Of a stretch of DNA of 64,000 bases, positions 1 through 11,179 are shown in pieces. A program made the translations under genes and the position numbers. Each line of letters opens with the position of its first letter. The first letter of the stretch is position 1. The stretch spans positions 4,465,076 through 4,529,075 of the forward strand of contig JAPWDM010000022.1 in the NCBI GenBank assembly GCA_035578155.1. The letters run 5' to 3'. Source of the DNA: Brachynemurus nebulosus (Eukaryota; Arthropoda; Insecta; Neuroptera; Myrmeleontidae). The notes beneath the pieces are model-generated. The model had not been told where the DNA came from, did no database searches, and was given only the letters and a program-made list of their open reading frames with translations.

Positions 1-870
1 TTGCACAATTTCGTTCCGAGCGAGATTTTCATTTGCCTCATCTCAATAATATGATGATTGGAATAGCTATTGTAGTTAAGTTGACAGATAAATAAGTCAA
101 ATCTAACTAGTAAAATTTAACAACAAAAAATTAAACATTGACTGCCACTAATCAGAAGAAATGAATAAAAATGTGATGGTAAAGATCACGGAGCTATGGG
201 GAAATATAACTTTCAGGGTATTACTAAAAGTTTCTAGTGTATAAACTTCAGCCTAAACTTTGTACAATTTGGACTCAAATTATGTATTTGGAAACTAGAA
301 ATCATAGTGTAAAATCCCTTTAATCGGTTGCTGCTTTTATAACATATATAAAAATTAATTATATTCGTAATTTCCAAATTGTATTCCTCTTGTGAAATAC
401 TCATTGTCAGAGCAATAGCCAAGTTGTGTAAACAGAAAAATACATTTTTCCAGTAACAGCTTATTAAGTTTTGATACCCATTTGAAGGGTCCTTTTTAAA
501 ATTATGATTATCAATGCGTATGATATCTCCCAGAAAAAAAACATAAAAATGGAATTTTGTCCAAGTATTTATGCTGCATAATCTTATGAACACAGGCGAA
601 GATTTTTATTACGCACTGTACGAATACCCACATTATCCAATCATATATTATATTTGTATGTGTGTATGTGTGTGTATTTGCCACGCTGTGTTTATCCGCA
701 GTATGCTACCACCCACCCACACCCATAACATTGCGTTGTATACAACGGTTGTATCGCAACATGTATTTTCTTCTAACATCATCTATATTTTCTTTGTGTC
801 GTGATACTTTCTAAATTATTTATTTTTCTTGACTATTATATAAGAAAAATATATTGTATCATATATATGC
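1..870. other. AT-rich intergenic DNA, nothing recognised
   Basis: No recognisable gene or mobile element. Reading frames here are short and hydrophobic, rich in I, Y, F and N, as expected by chance in AT-rich DNA. A GT-rich patch of TGTGTATGTGTGTG type lies near 655-680, and a CACCCA-rich patch near 708-725. Confidence 0.5.

Positions 871-916
<46 letters not shown>
871..916. repeat. (TA)n microsatellite
   Basis: About 23 uninterrupted TA dinucleotides. The surrounding sequence is degenerate (ATATGCG and ATACATATATG motifs), so the tract probably expanded inside an older simple-sequence block. The poly-YI peptide it would encode is not a gene. Confidence 0.95.
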
Positions 917-919
<3 letters not shown>

Positions 920-1210
920 ATCATATACATATATGCAACTATGTATATATGTATATATAACAACCATGGCCTGCTTAAACTACATTTTCGTAAATGACTT
1001 GTGAAAAAAATGAAAATTTCATTTTATCGGCAAGTTTGCCTTTTTTAGCACTTTTTCTTTTTCTTTCGAGGAAAACTAAATTATTGCATCGAATTTATTA
1101 CAACACTTCGTCATAGTTTCGGAGAAAATTAGTTCATATATTCAGTTTCCAGTGAAATAATAGACTAAATCACAACATAGTAAGAAATTTCCAACAGAAT
1201 AGTTATTTTT

Positions 1211-1448
1211 GATACGTATGCACAAAGAGAGGTATTCTAATAGGCTTAAATTGGGGCATGAGTCTAGGGGACTGACGCATGCACAACATACACAACGAGA
1301 TCGAGTGCGCTATTTACCCCCACGAGCCGTCAGGCGAGTGGGGGTAAGCGCACGAGATCTCGTTGTGTATGCGTCAGTCCAAGATCACTCCCTTTAGCGA
1401 GTGCCCCAATTTCAGCCTACTGGACACCTCACTTTACGCATACGTATC
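1211..1448. mobile_element. Palindromic foldback element (MITE-like)
   Basis: The segment opens with GATACGTATGC and closes with its complement GCATACGTATC. Nearly the whole length folds on itself through TTGGGGCA/TGCCCCAA, GACTGACGCATGC/GCGTCAGTC, CAACGAGATC/GATCTCGTTG and TACCCCCAC/GTGGGGGTA, leaving about 10 bases unpaired near 1326-1335. It is much more GC-rich than its surroundings. No clean target-site duplication is visible, so the superfamily is open. The reading frame 1209-1397 is only an arm of this hairpin. Confidence 0.8.
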
Positions 1449-1560
1449 GAACATAATTTTTCGTAACGGCGGCTTCTAAAATTTAATAGAGAAAAAAAAT
1501 TATTTTTAAGCAATTTTAGAAATAGTAAGGTTAATTTTATTTTATTTTATAATAAGGTTA

Positions 1561-2729
1561 GGGTAAAAGCCCCGATTGTGGAACACTATTTTTAGGTATT
1601 TCATCAAACTTGCTTACAAAAATTAATAAATGAATTAAACACCCTTTTTTTTTTCTTAATAAGCATGAAACCAAGTTTTTTTAATCCAATGAATATGTTT
1701 TTAAGAAAATATAACCCAAAAATTTTGATTTATTAATGTTTTGTTTTATAATTTGTTGACATCTATAAAAAAACAGACAGAATATATTAACACCCTTTAA
1801 AAAATCAGCACATTGACACCTAAAAAAGAACACGTATGTACAACATGAGATACATTACATACCATTCACATACATATTTTGCCATCTTTTCACTCTATGA
1901 CATAGAGTGACATCTAGTAGTAAATAGAATGTCAAATTAAAAAATATAGAATGGTTTAAATATTCGATAAAATAAACGACCAAAATCACAGAATATACCA
2001 AAATACCACAGAAAAATACTATATTTTGTTTCGCCATCTATGTATTTTGGTAAAGTTCTAATCAATTCTAAACCTTCTAAACTAACTTATCAAAATGGCG
2101 ACAATTTTTCATTATTAATAAAATTTTGCAACTTTAAATCAATATTTTTTTATTTATCAATTGACGATACGCTCCGAAATAAAAAAAATATTAAAAATTT
2201 TACGATTTTAAAGCAGTAAGTAAATATTTTAGACTCAAAAAGAAATTAAAACTATTTATAATATAAATTTTTAGTTATTTTACGTACATGATTTTAGTTA
2301 AATACAGAGGTTATATTGTGTACTGAAAGAAATACACATATATATAAATTACATTTAAACCGAATAAAAAGATGATTTAGCTCTTATAATCTCTTAACTG
2401 GACTAATAAAAATTATTTGTATAGTTTTATTGCGCTAACTTCGAAAATTAACTGGAAAATGTTGAAATTTATAAGGCATGGGTTTCGATAAATAAGCATT
2501 GATCAAACGCAAAAGAGACACATTCAGCAAAAATTGTTTAATATATATATGTATTTCTTTAATTAAGTAAAGAAACATTAAATGTGAGATGAATTTAAAT
2601 TGAAAAACAATCATTCTATTAATAATAATTTTTGTTATCAGACGTTTCTTTCAGAAATAACTTCATTAAGATATAAATGTCAAAACTGTTTTTCTATTGG
2701 ATCGCGTTCCACAAACGGGGCTTTTACCC
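1561..2729. mobile_element. TIR DNA element, TA-flanked (GGGTAAAAGCC family, long copy)
   Basis: Terminal inverted repeats start GGGTAAAAGCCCCG and end CGGGGCTTTTACCC, with a further shared TGTGGAAC/GTTCCACA block. TA sits directly outside both ends (1559-1560 and 2730-2731), as in the Tc1/mariner/pogo superfamily. At 1,169 bp, no transposase motif can be read, so it is non-autonomous or decayed. Its right subterminal part (about 2555-2690) reappears inverted in the 230-bp element at 25284-25513, which shares the same termini. Superfamily is inferred from TA plus TIR only. Confidence 0.82.
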
Positions 2730-2787
2730 TATATGAAAAATTTTTTTTTATTAAGTTGTAGATCGTTTTTTTTTTTTTATTAATTTG

Positions 2788-2850
2788 TTAATTTGAATAT
2801 GATTAATTGTTAATTTGAATATGATTAATTGTTAATTTGAATATGATTAT
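2788..2850. repeat. 22-bp tandem repeat, about 3 copies
   Basis: The unit TTAATTTGAATATGATTAAT plus TG is repeated head to tail about three times with almost no divergence, so the expansion is recent. It lies just right of the preceding TA-flanked element. Confidence 0.85.
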
Positions 2851-2934
2851 CATTGACAAATGAATATTATTATTTTCTCGCGCAGTTAGCTACTTTCATG
2901 CACAGTACTGTACTTTTGCGCACAGTTACTATCG

Positions 2935-3060
2935 TTTGTTTTACAATGATATGAATACTGCTCTTTACGCAAAAACTATAGAACGGAACTATAAAACAAT
3001 GATGTGAATACTGCACTTTACGCCCACTACACAATGCTCGAATATTGAACTTTAGACGCG
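2935..3060. repeat. Short direct repeat, about 54-bp spacing
   Basis: ACAATGATATGAATACTGC, followed by a CTTTACGC block near 2943, recurs as ACAATGATGTGAATACTGC with CTTTACGC near 2997. Two degenerate units; no coding signal. Confidence 0.55.
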
Positions 3061-3390
3061 GGTGTTATAAAGAGTCTATAATTTTAGCATCATTAAAATA
3101 ATTTAGGCACTTCAATCAAAGTTCCGTTTTCCATAGAAAATAAAATTAGGTTACTAATTGATAGATACCTATACATTTTGTCGGAGAAGACTTAGTAATT
3201 ATAGCTAGCACTATACATATCTTGGTAATAACTCGCGCCTGGTAAAGATAGATACACATATTTGAAAATCTATACATATAAGAAAATTGTAACGAGATCG
3301 TTTCTGTATATGGAAAATTTGTTGACAGTTGTACTGGTACTGTAAACAGCTATCGATGTAGATATCAAAACAGCGATTTTTAACATTTTT

Positions 3391-4000
3391 GTCTATCTGT
3401 CTGTCTGTCTGATCACGTATCACGCAAAAACTACTGGACCGATTTTAATGAAATTTGGTGTGATGATAACTTATTATCTGGGTCAACATCTAAGATCTTC
3501 TTTACTCCGGGAAAATATCTCATTTTCACAGGATAATAGAAAATCATTTTGAACATGTACACACATTACGCAAAACTATAGAACGGATTTTTATGATATT
3601 TGGTGTTGTGACAACATATTACCAGGTTCAACATCTAAAATACTTTGGGAAAATGTTTTTCTATTTTCCCACGGGAAAATAGAAAAACCACTTTTAAATT
3701 GTGCACACATGGCGCCAAAATCTACTGAACGGATTTTGATGAAATTTGGTGTGGTGATAATTTATTATCTACATCAACATCTAAGATACTTTTTATTCCG
3801 TGAAAGTGTCTCATTCCAACGAGAAAATAGAAAAACCATTTTGAGCATGTGCACACATTACGCAAAAACTATTGAACGAATTTTTAGGAAATCTGGTGTG
3901 GTGATAACTTATTATCTGCATTAACACTTACGATACTTTTTATTACGGGTAAATGTTTCCTTCCCTCGGGAAAATACAAAATCCATTTTGAGTATGTGCA
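3391..4000. repeat. ~146-bp tandem repeat, 4 diverged units
   Basis: After a TCTGTCTGTCTGTCTGATCA simple repeat, four units of about 146 bp follow. Their ACGCAAAAACTACTG-type cores lie near 3423, 3567, 3711 and 3859. Each has a core like CGGATTTTGATGAAATTTGG, a TATTATCT block, ATCTAAGATACTTT, and a GGGAAAATAGAAAA block. This core vocabulary is common to dispersed arthropod repeats. The units differ by many substitutions, so the array is old. The frame at 3709-3924 spans two units and is not a gene. Confidence 0.8.
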
Positions 4001-5269
4001 TTTGGCCCCTTGGTTCTAATTCCTTGATATTCCATCACAGTTCTATTTGAATATAACTACATTAATTTGTTACTGAGGCAAATAAAATTTTATAGTGTCG
4101 CAAAATTCCAAATAATATTTTAATTCAATATTAAATTTTAGAAAAATAATTAAAAATATAAATTAATACCACAGTGATGGCCGTACACATTTATGTCACA
4201 TGTATTTAAAAAATTCATTAGTTTTGAAAAATAAAATTTAATAATTGGGATTATTTTTGAACAAAATAATTATACACATATAGATAGGTGTGGATATAAT
4301 AAAATAAGTTTATTAAACATATATCCCCATGTAATTATTATTAAAAATGACCATTTTCTAATTATATTTTCCCTGACAGTTACTGCAATTATTTTAAAAA
4401 TATTTTTTGTATATTAATGTAATATTACAAACAACATAATACAAATTATAACTCTTCAGCTGGTAATTTCAAAATAAAATCAAAAACATTTCGTTAATAT
4501 ATATTTTATTGTCTGATTGCTGAACGAAATATCTGTCATTATTTAAAATTTTTTTAAAAATGGTAATGATTTTAACAAATTTTTTATTTTTTCAAAGTGT
4601 TAAATTTTCAATATTTTATTCTTTAAAACACATGTTTTTAAAAAAAAAAATGATCAGATTGATAGTTTTTAGTAATCGTGTCCACCGCAAAGGTACTTTC
4701 AAAACAATAGAATAACTTCAGATCTAATGCTCCGATCGTTGCGTTTGGTGAGAGTATTATTTAGACAATGTGTACTTGATTCTGGAAATTCAGCTATTAC
4801 GGGCTTCGTTATATATGTTCACTTCGGCTTATGCTCAATTGTATTTAAAACGGGGTATATTTAATTTAATTTTTTTCAAAAATACAATCAGTGGAGACTT
4901 CTGGGCGGAATTAGTATCATACGCCTTACTCTTTTTAGGCACGTATATGCGAATTTTATTAGCTAAAAAGAGCAAAGTATATGATTTTATTTCAAACTTT
5001 TTACTGTTGCTTACAATGAGTCAAAAGTGTACTTAACGGATCGATTGATAGTCAATCAAGGGTTTTCAATCATTTTCGTTGATGTATTTACAGTTCAACA
5101 AATTTGACTTTACCGCTATCAAGGTAAATTTTTCTTTATTGTAAGTACTGTCTCACTATATCACTATCTCACTTTTAAGGACCTAGATGCGGTTTGTTGA
5201 ACAATAGTGGATTTAGCAAAATGGTTTTTCAATATAAAGTACAGATGGAAAAATTACCAGTACCTACTT
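4001..5269. other. AT-rich DNA, nothing recognised
   Basis: No recognised gene or bounded repeat. The 88-residue frame at 4770-5036 is hydrophobic and resembles no family I know. I treat it as chance. Confidence 0.4.
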
Positions 5270-5425
5270 ACTCCTTAATGTATATCCTTACTAATATTAC
5301 AAATATGAAAGTGCATTTGTTTGTTTGTGTGACTTTCTTTCACGCCTCAGAAATAATTTGGGGCACGGAGTACTTTAAAGGTTACTTTTTATGTCGGGAA
5401 TACATGTTATTTCTCAGGAAAAAAA
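5270..5425 (+). repeat. Relict of a dispersed arthropod repeat
   Basis: The order ACTAATATTACAAATATGAA, GTTTGTTTGTGTG, TCTTTCACGCCTCAG, GGGCACGGAGTACTTT, TTACTTTTTATGTCGGGAA follows the core of a repeat scattered through many insect genomes. In better copies the AATATTAnAAATGCGAAAGTG part leads into TCACGCnnAAACTACTG. Only this core survives. Class is unresolved; it belongs with the copies near 14188 and 59095. Confidence 0.5.
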
Positions 5426-7559
5426 ATAGCAGCCCTCAGTAGTGACACGATGTAAGCATACTCTCTATACGTATTAACTTGATGTCATAATTTCCAACAC
5501 CACGCGTGCAATGTGTTTAGAATTATAAACGTCACAATTAAACTGCAAAAAAGTTGTAACTTTGTACAACAAAATAGTCTAAAAAGAAATTCCAAGCTGA
5601 AAATATGTAATTTTTTTCTTAAAGTTATTCCCTAATCACGTCATTGTACCTAGTCATAAAAACAATAAACAAAGAAATCAGCAATTTCACTACTGACCCC
5701 AAAACAAATATTCTTTATTTCTCTAAGAAGAATTAAAGAAGTCCCAATCTCTTCTATTTCAAATAGCCGATTTCCTTCCTATTAACATTTTGTTTATTAC
5801 ATAAATTTTACACATGGACTTTCTATAAATTTATTATACACCCTTCTATCTGTTAATATGACCTCATTTCAGGAAAAGGCACATAACTACACGTATAGGT
5901 TCATTACATATATCATACGTTCAAAGCAAAAAACGCGAAAATTGTTTTTTCATATTTCCATTTTACCGCTTTTCAAAAAATAAATATTACTCTTACGGCA
6001 AGCCCACATTTATAGGAATTACCTTGGAACTGAGTACATACGAAAAGACACAAGGGGCAACCTGACTGATCGGTTATATAAATGTGGAAATTACGAAAAG
6101 ACTGCGTGGGTTTTTCTAAAGTCAAATCAATCTGCAAAAACTAATTGTTAAGTTTTGTTTTGTTTTGTTTTAATAAAAGTCTTTTGTTTTTATAGCGACA
6201 AAATAACATGAAAATCACTTTATGCAGCCAATGTTAGTATATTTTGCATTTTCGCATGCACAATAAGTATCATAATGGCTTGAATATTTCTTAAAGTAAT
6301 TGACTCATTGTTGCAGACGCTAAAACAGTAGGCGTTGAAAATGTAAAGTTTGACCTGTCCCCCATTTTTTTGCATTTAATCCCTATTTTTCTCTTTACAG
6401 GATTAATTTTCAAAAAGGGATGAAACATGTATTCATTAATTTATTTTTGACCTCCTTTGGCTATGCCCTCTAGCCTCATTTGGGGAAAATTATCTTCACT
6501 GTGAGTAAAGCTACTTTAAATCAGTTATTCCGAAACAAATCGGACAAATTTAGTTTCAAATCAGTTCTTTCAAGTGCTTCGCTTCGCTCGCCAAACAGTT
6601 CAAAATTCTATAAAACGTTAATTAGATGTAATGCTTCGCTCCGCTTGCCAAAAAACTCAGAAGTAACAATTAATATATCTAATTTTCACACTCTGAGATC
6701 TTTCCATGGATTCACATATTGATGGTTTTAAAATTAATTAAATTGTAGATCCTTTTCGGGATCCCAGAACCCTGATGGACTTTTTAAAATTATGTTAAGT
6801 TCCTCCGTAATTAAACTTTACTACTATTCTTTTCTAAAGTGAAATTTTAGTAAAAAAGTTTTGAAGTTAGGTAATACTTAAATTTTTAAATATTATTTTT
6901 ATCGTAATCTAGGTAATCCTTTGTTTTTCTTTTAATTGTTTCCGTTTATTGTTAAAGGATTATTTTTGATATATCACATAAGGAATATTGTGATAATTTT
7001 GACTGGAGATGTTGTCGAAGTTGAGATGCTGAAGTGTCTAAGGAATAAAATTATAAAGTTTCATTGAAATCTGTCCCGTGGTTTTTGTGTCAGCCGGGAA
7101 CATCGAAAACCTAACTGATCATTTTATTATATTATATAAATTCTATGTAACTTCCAAAATATCAGTTTTAGGTATAAGAATATCTTAAACTTTTAAGTAT
7201 AAGAATAAATAATAAGTATAGCAATAGATAGACTTTACATACTTCTACATAGTTATGATGAAAAATATAGGTGGCTCATTTGGAAAAAAAGATTTGCACA
7301 ATAAACAAAAAATATTTAAAAAAATGCTTTATGTGACCAGCCTGTATCAATTCAAAAAGCTGAAATGTCACTGTCACATAGAATATTAGTAACAGTTACC
7401 AGTGAATTCAAATTTGCTGTCAAAAACACCTCAAATAACAAATTTGGTATCAACTTCCGGTATAACTGGAAATGGCACCAAGTTAAAAATATTTTAATTA
7501 AAATCTTCATAATTGAAAACTTCTATAACCAAATTTTGAAAAATCGATTTTATTTAGAA
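5426..7559. other. AT-rich DNA with scattered repeat fragments
   Basis: No gene recognised. GCTTCGCTCGCC near 6581 and GCTTCGCTCCGCTTGCC near 6634 are near-duplicates inside the frame 6480-6722, suggesting a repeat fragment. Near 7055-7110, TTTCATTGAAATCTGTCCCG and GTCAGCCGGGAACATCG resemble tails of dispersed insect repeats. Neither can be bounded. Confidence 0.4.
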
Positions 7560-7860
7560 GACCATTAACTTTTAATGAAGGTTCTATTTGAATCATCCTG
7601 TACATAACCATTTGGGAGATCACATTAAAATGTGGCTAAGATTGATCGGGATCGGATCTATATTCCCTGTAAATTTCGATTCACAAACTTTAATAGTTTT
7701 TGAGTTAAATCGGTTCGTACAAACAGAGAGACAGACAAAAAATTTTTTAAAGTTATATTTGGTATATATGTCGAATTTGGCAACTGAAAAATACACTAAT
7801 ACCTAAAAATTCTAAAATCACAGACAGACCCTTCTATTTTATTTATAGGTATTGATTATT
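7560..7860 (+). repeat. Fragment of a dispersed repeat
   Basis: GATCGGGATCGGATCTAT, TTTTGAGTTAAATCGG and ACAAACAGAGAGACAGACAA form a layout seen in many dispersed arthropod repeats, with AGACAGACCC near 7821 as a second trace. The apparent 72-residue frame at 7588-7806 lies entirely in it. Boundaries and class are not determined. Confidence 0.4.
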
Positions 7861-7875
7861 ATCGTTTTAATGAAT

Positions 7876-8122
7876 AATTTCAAAATTTGCGACAGCCTGC
7901 ATGAAAAATTGTTAGAAAATTAAAAGAAATATTCTACATGTTTCGATTATTTAAATAATCATCTTTAGGAAAACCAAACCTAAATTGTGAAACAACTGAG
8001 AAAAAATATATAACAAAAGGACATTTGGTTTTTGGTTTTCCTGAAGATGATTATTTAAATAATCGAAACATTTCTTTTAATTTTCTAACAATTTTTCATG
8101 CAGACTGTCGCAAGTTTTAAAT
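7876..8122. mobile_element. Palindromic MITE
   Basis: The outer arms read TTGCGACAGCCTGCATG and CATGCAGACTGTCGCAA. The inner arms, TTAGAAAATTAAAAGAAAT and TTTCGATTATTTAAATAATC, recur inverted around 8045-8092. About 60 bases form the unpaired centre. The right arm carries CCTGAAGATGATTATTTAA followed by ATCGAAAC, a CTGAAGATG-stem-CGAAA layout also present near 42185 and 58140. No coding potential. Confidence 0.85.
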
Positions 8123-8983
8123 TACTCATTCATATTCACCTGCAGTTGGTTTTTGATCATTTACCAACGTTTAACTTTTAAATTTACGTAAAAGATAATG
8201 AAATAACCTACGTGAAAATATATTTGTTCGACAAAAATGGTGCGTCGTTCGCCGTGTTCCGCCGTCTGTAACTTGGCCAAGTTGAGGACGCCACTTAGTA
8301 GGATTTGGTGATACAGAGATGAGCAACCAGACGGATTAACGGACAGACACGAAACCAAAATTGTACAAGAAAGTCTAAAACGTAAAATGGGCGTGAAAGA
8401 TTTTTATATTTCCAAAGTGATCATAATGCTTCTGCTACTTTATTAATATTGTAAGCAATAATGCGTTTTACAATATAATATCGTGGTTAGTGTAGTCCGC
8501 AAGGATTACATCTAGTATACAACTTGTTTCCCTAAATTTTTTTGTATTTATTCCTACGAATTCGATATCAAGACAATCTTTGTATCTATAGCCACATACA
8601 ATAACATATCAGATATGTATATATCTTTTTCAACACAAATATCAATAGAAAAACAGTAATTTCTCGGAGATCTGGGCACATAAATGAGTTTTTAATTTAC
8701 TGGATGTGGTTTTTTCACTGTGTACACATTACACAACAAACGGATACGTAATTATTATATGTTTACAAAAATATCGCACTAATATAGGTACATGCCCGCC
8801 CACACATGCTATTCACATTTGTTTACAGAAGATTTATTAATCGCCAATAGTGTTCAATGTACATAGCATGTATTGCAAAATATAAAACAAGTCTTATATT
8901 ATGTATTAGCTATGTAGATGCGTGAATATAACCATCCAGTCAAACCATAAAACTGATTATGATTGAAAGGCGAATTTTATATG
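8123..8983. other. AT-rich DNA, nothing recognised
   Basis: No gene or bounded repeat seen. The minus-strand frame 8161-8358 has no recognisable motif. Confidence 0.4.
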
Positions 8984-9175
8984 GCACACTTAATAATACA
9001 TCAAAATAAGTCAAAATTTCAGAACTTTTTGTAATAAGCTGGACTAACATAGCTCAAAGAATAGGTACAAACCGATTGGAACGCGAAACAAAGCAATCTT
9101 TGAGCTATGTTAGTTCGGTTTGTTATAAAAAGTTAGAATTCTGTTTTGACTGCTTTTGGTTTATTATTAAGCGTG
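8984..9175. mobile_element. Palindromic MITE (~190 bp)
   Basis: CACACTTAATAATA at the left matches TATTATTAAGCGTG at the right. The arms continue with AGTCAAAA/TTTTGACT and ACTAACATAGCTCAAAGA/TCTTTGAGCTATGTTAGT. About 50 central bases are unpaired. No coding potential and no certain target-site duplication. Confidence 0.8.
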
Positions 9176-9575
9176 AGATATATTCATGTTATCAAGTGAT
9201 AATCTTATTGTCATTAGATACCAAGTCCAATAAAATATAATTTGGTCCTCATTATAATACTGTCTAGTTAAAATCAGATCCCCCGATTTTATCTCTCGTA
9301 AATCTTTATAAGTGTTAAAATTTAACCTCTCTATGGAAGAATCGTTCTTTTCCGTCGAGCCTTTTATGTTTGATGCCACCTTGTTCTGCCAAGGACGTTA
9401 TAGGATCAAGTCTAAATCGGTAACGTAAAAAGAAAAACAGTAATTTTCTCCTCTAGGCCTCTATAACTAAAAGAGGTCTTGTCCTCTACCACTATAAGTT
9501 AAAATATGATAGAATCAAGTCTGAACTTGTATCACAAAGAAATAGATGGATAGATAAAAGGATAGATAACGTAAA
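9176..9575. other. AT-rich DNA, nothing recognised
   Basis: No bounded feature apart from a GATAGATA-type simple repeat near 9548-9570. Confidence 0.4.
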
Positions 9576-11179
9576 AGCACCAGTAGCCGTCACTCATCCA
9601 ATAGCCGTCAAGTTTTAGTAAAATGATAAATATTAAGATATTACACAAGCATATATTTTTTGTGTTTCCTGCTACATGTTCTGGAAAGTATTCCCAATCG
9701 TTATTCCATTTATGATAGCATTCAGTTAGCATTGGATGTAATAACGACTCATCTGAAAGTTAGCGTTTGTAAAATTTGTGTTTGTAAAGTTTGTAATTTT
9801 ACTGTAATTTTGGTTTAACGAATAATTAGGTATATTTTTGTTTCTATTGGTTAGGTACGCAACAGCAAAGGTCATATGCACCGTATATTTTGTTATTTTT
9901 TGAGGTTTATTATGAATTAAATTTTGTTAAAAAATAGTCTTTAGACGATAACGTTATTATTTTTGATGGGGGATACTGGTACTTAAAATGCAGGCATTTT
10001 CCAGTAATCGTCATAGTGACGGTTACTGGGGTAACAAATTGTATTTTAAGGTAGGTACTATCACAGTGTGATCGGCCGAGAAATAGTCAATTTTCGCGAT
10101 TTTCTCGGATGAATAGGATAGGGGAATAATGGGTATGAATTTTTTTTTACGATTAATACCACTATTTAACAATACAAAAATATTTTTCTTATTCATTTTT
10201 ATTTATTTTTTATAATTATTATAATTTTTTTTAAAAAAGTGTTTTTAAAAAAGGGCGGATATTGGTACCCGCGATTGTGGCTGCAGTTTTCATTTGGAAA
10301 AAAACTCAAATAGATTATCAATCTGTAGGTAAGCCATTATGTACCCATGGGAGCTTTTTTTTAAAAAATTATCTTGCGTTTTAGCCTTACTGTTGGTTAT
10401 TTCATATAATTATGAACGAAAAAACTTAATGTAAAGTCCTGCTCATGTTTTGATATGCAGAGCCAATTTTAGCTTCTCTCCGCTCCTAGGTTGCATCAAA
10501 CCTGCCGCCCCCAGCTAGATAAGGAAAAAAGTATAATACAGTCTAGTAGTACAGTCGCATACTGTGCTTAAATGTTTGATAATATAATTTACTAATTTTT
10601 AATAACAACTTATAGCACAGTAAAACAAAATCATTAATGAATTTACTAGTTAAGAATAAGTATTATCTGTTTTTTTAATTCCCTTGTTTTATTGCAATTA
10701 TTATCTTGTAGTGTTTTATATATTAAAATTGATCCTGAGAATCTCATCTTTCTGGTGGTATCAGTTTTATCACGTTTGAAAATTGCTCAGAATAGCACTA
10801 TGTCGACTTTGTTGATTAATCGGCAAAGACAGCCGGTGGGCGGAGATACTTTGTCGATTAATTGACGATTGCCAGCGCTAGGATTAACAATAATAATTTT
10901 TAAAGACACTATTATAATAAACCAAAACTGAACATCGACGGTTGACATTGAACGTAAACAAACAACTGAAAAACTTTCAAGGACAATCGCAATTTATTAT
11001 ATCTTAGAATTCTAGATATGTTTTTAAACAGGCCTGAAATATTTTAAATAAATTTGTCTGTTTACGAATTCAAATAAAAATTCCAATATTTACCGCCCCA
11101 AAAAATCTACCGCCCTAGGCTACAGCCCACTTAGCCTATTTAGAATATAGGCCCTGTTAATATGACGGCTACTGGTGCT
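9576..11179. mobile_element. TIR DNA element with a nested hAT-like insertion
   Basis: The exact 17-bp inverted repeat AGCACCAGTAGCCGTCA (9576-9592) and its complement (11163-11179) bound the element. Related internal motifs are AATAGCCGTCA near 9600 and an imperfect 29-bp palindrome at 10001-10029 (CCAGTAATCGTCA ... TGACGGTTACTGG), which looks like a subterminal binding-site array. Removing the insertion at 10458-11156 leaves about 0.9 kb. No transposase motif is readable and the target duplication is unclear, so the family is open. Confidence 0.55.
10458..11156. mobile_element. Non-autonomous hAT-like element
   Basis: It begins CAGAGCC and ends GGCCCTG, the short C-A-G terminal pattern of hAT elements. 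The flanking octamers are TTGATATG on the left and TTAATATG on the right, one mismatch, consistent with an 8-bp duplication. Both ends carry GCCGCCC/ACCGCCCTAGGC-type GC-rich blocks. No transposase is visible in 699 bp. It sits inside the right part of the 17-bp-TIR element, so it is younger than that element. Confidence 0.75.

Noticed and set aside
801..1004. Poly-Tyr/Ile reading frame
   Set aside because: It is a translation of a (TA)n microsatellite. The same applies to 43892-44238, 46188-46370 and 49739-50158.
3394..3415. CTGT repeat as a possible CRISPR-like or regulatory array
   Set aside because: Simple tetranucleotide repeat at the edge of a dispersed repeat. The genome is eukaryotic and no spacers exist.
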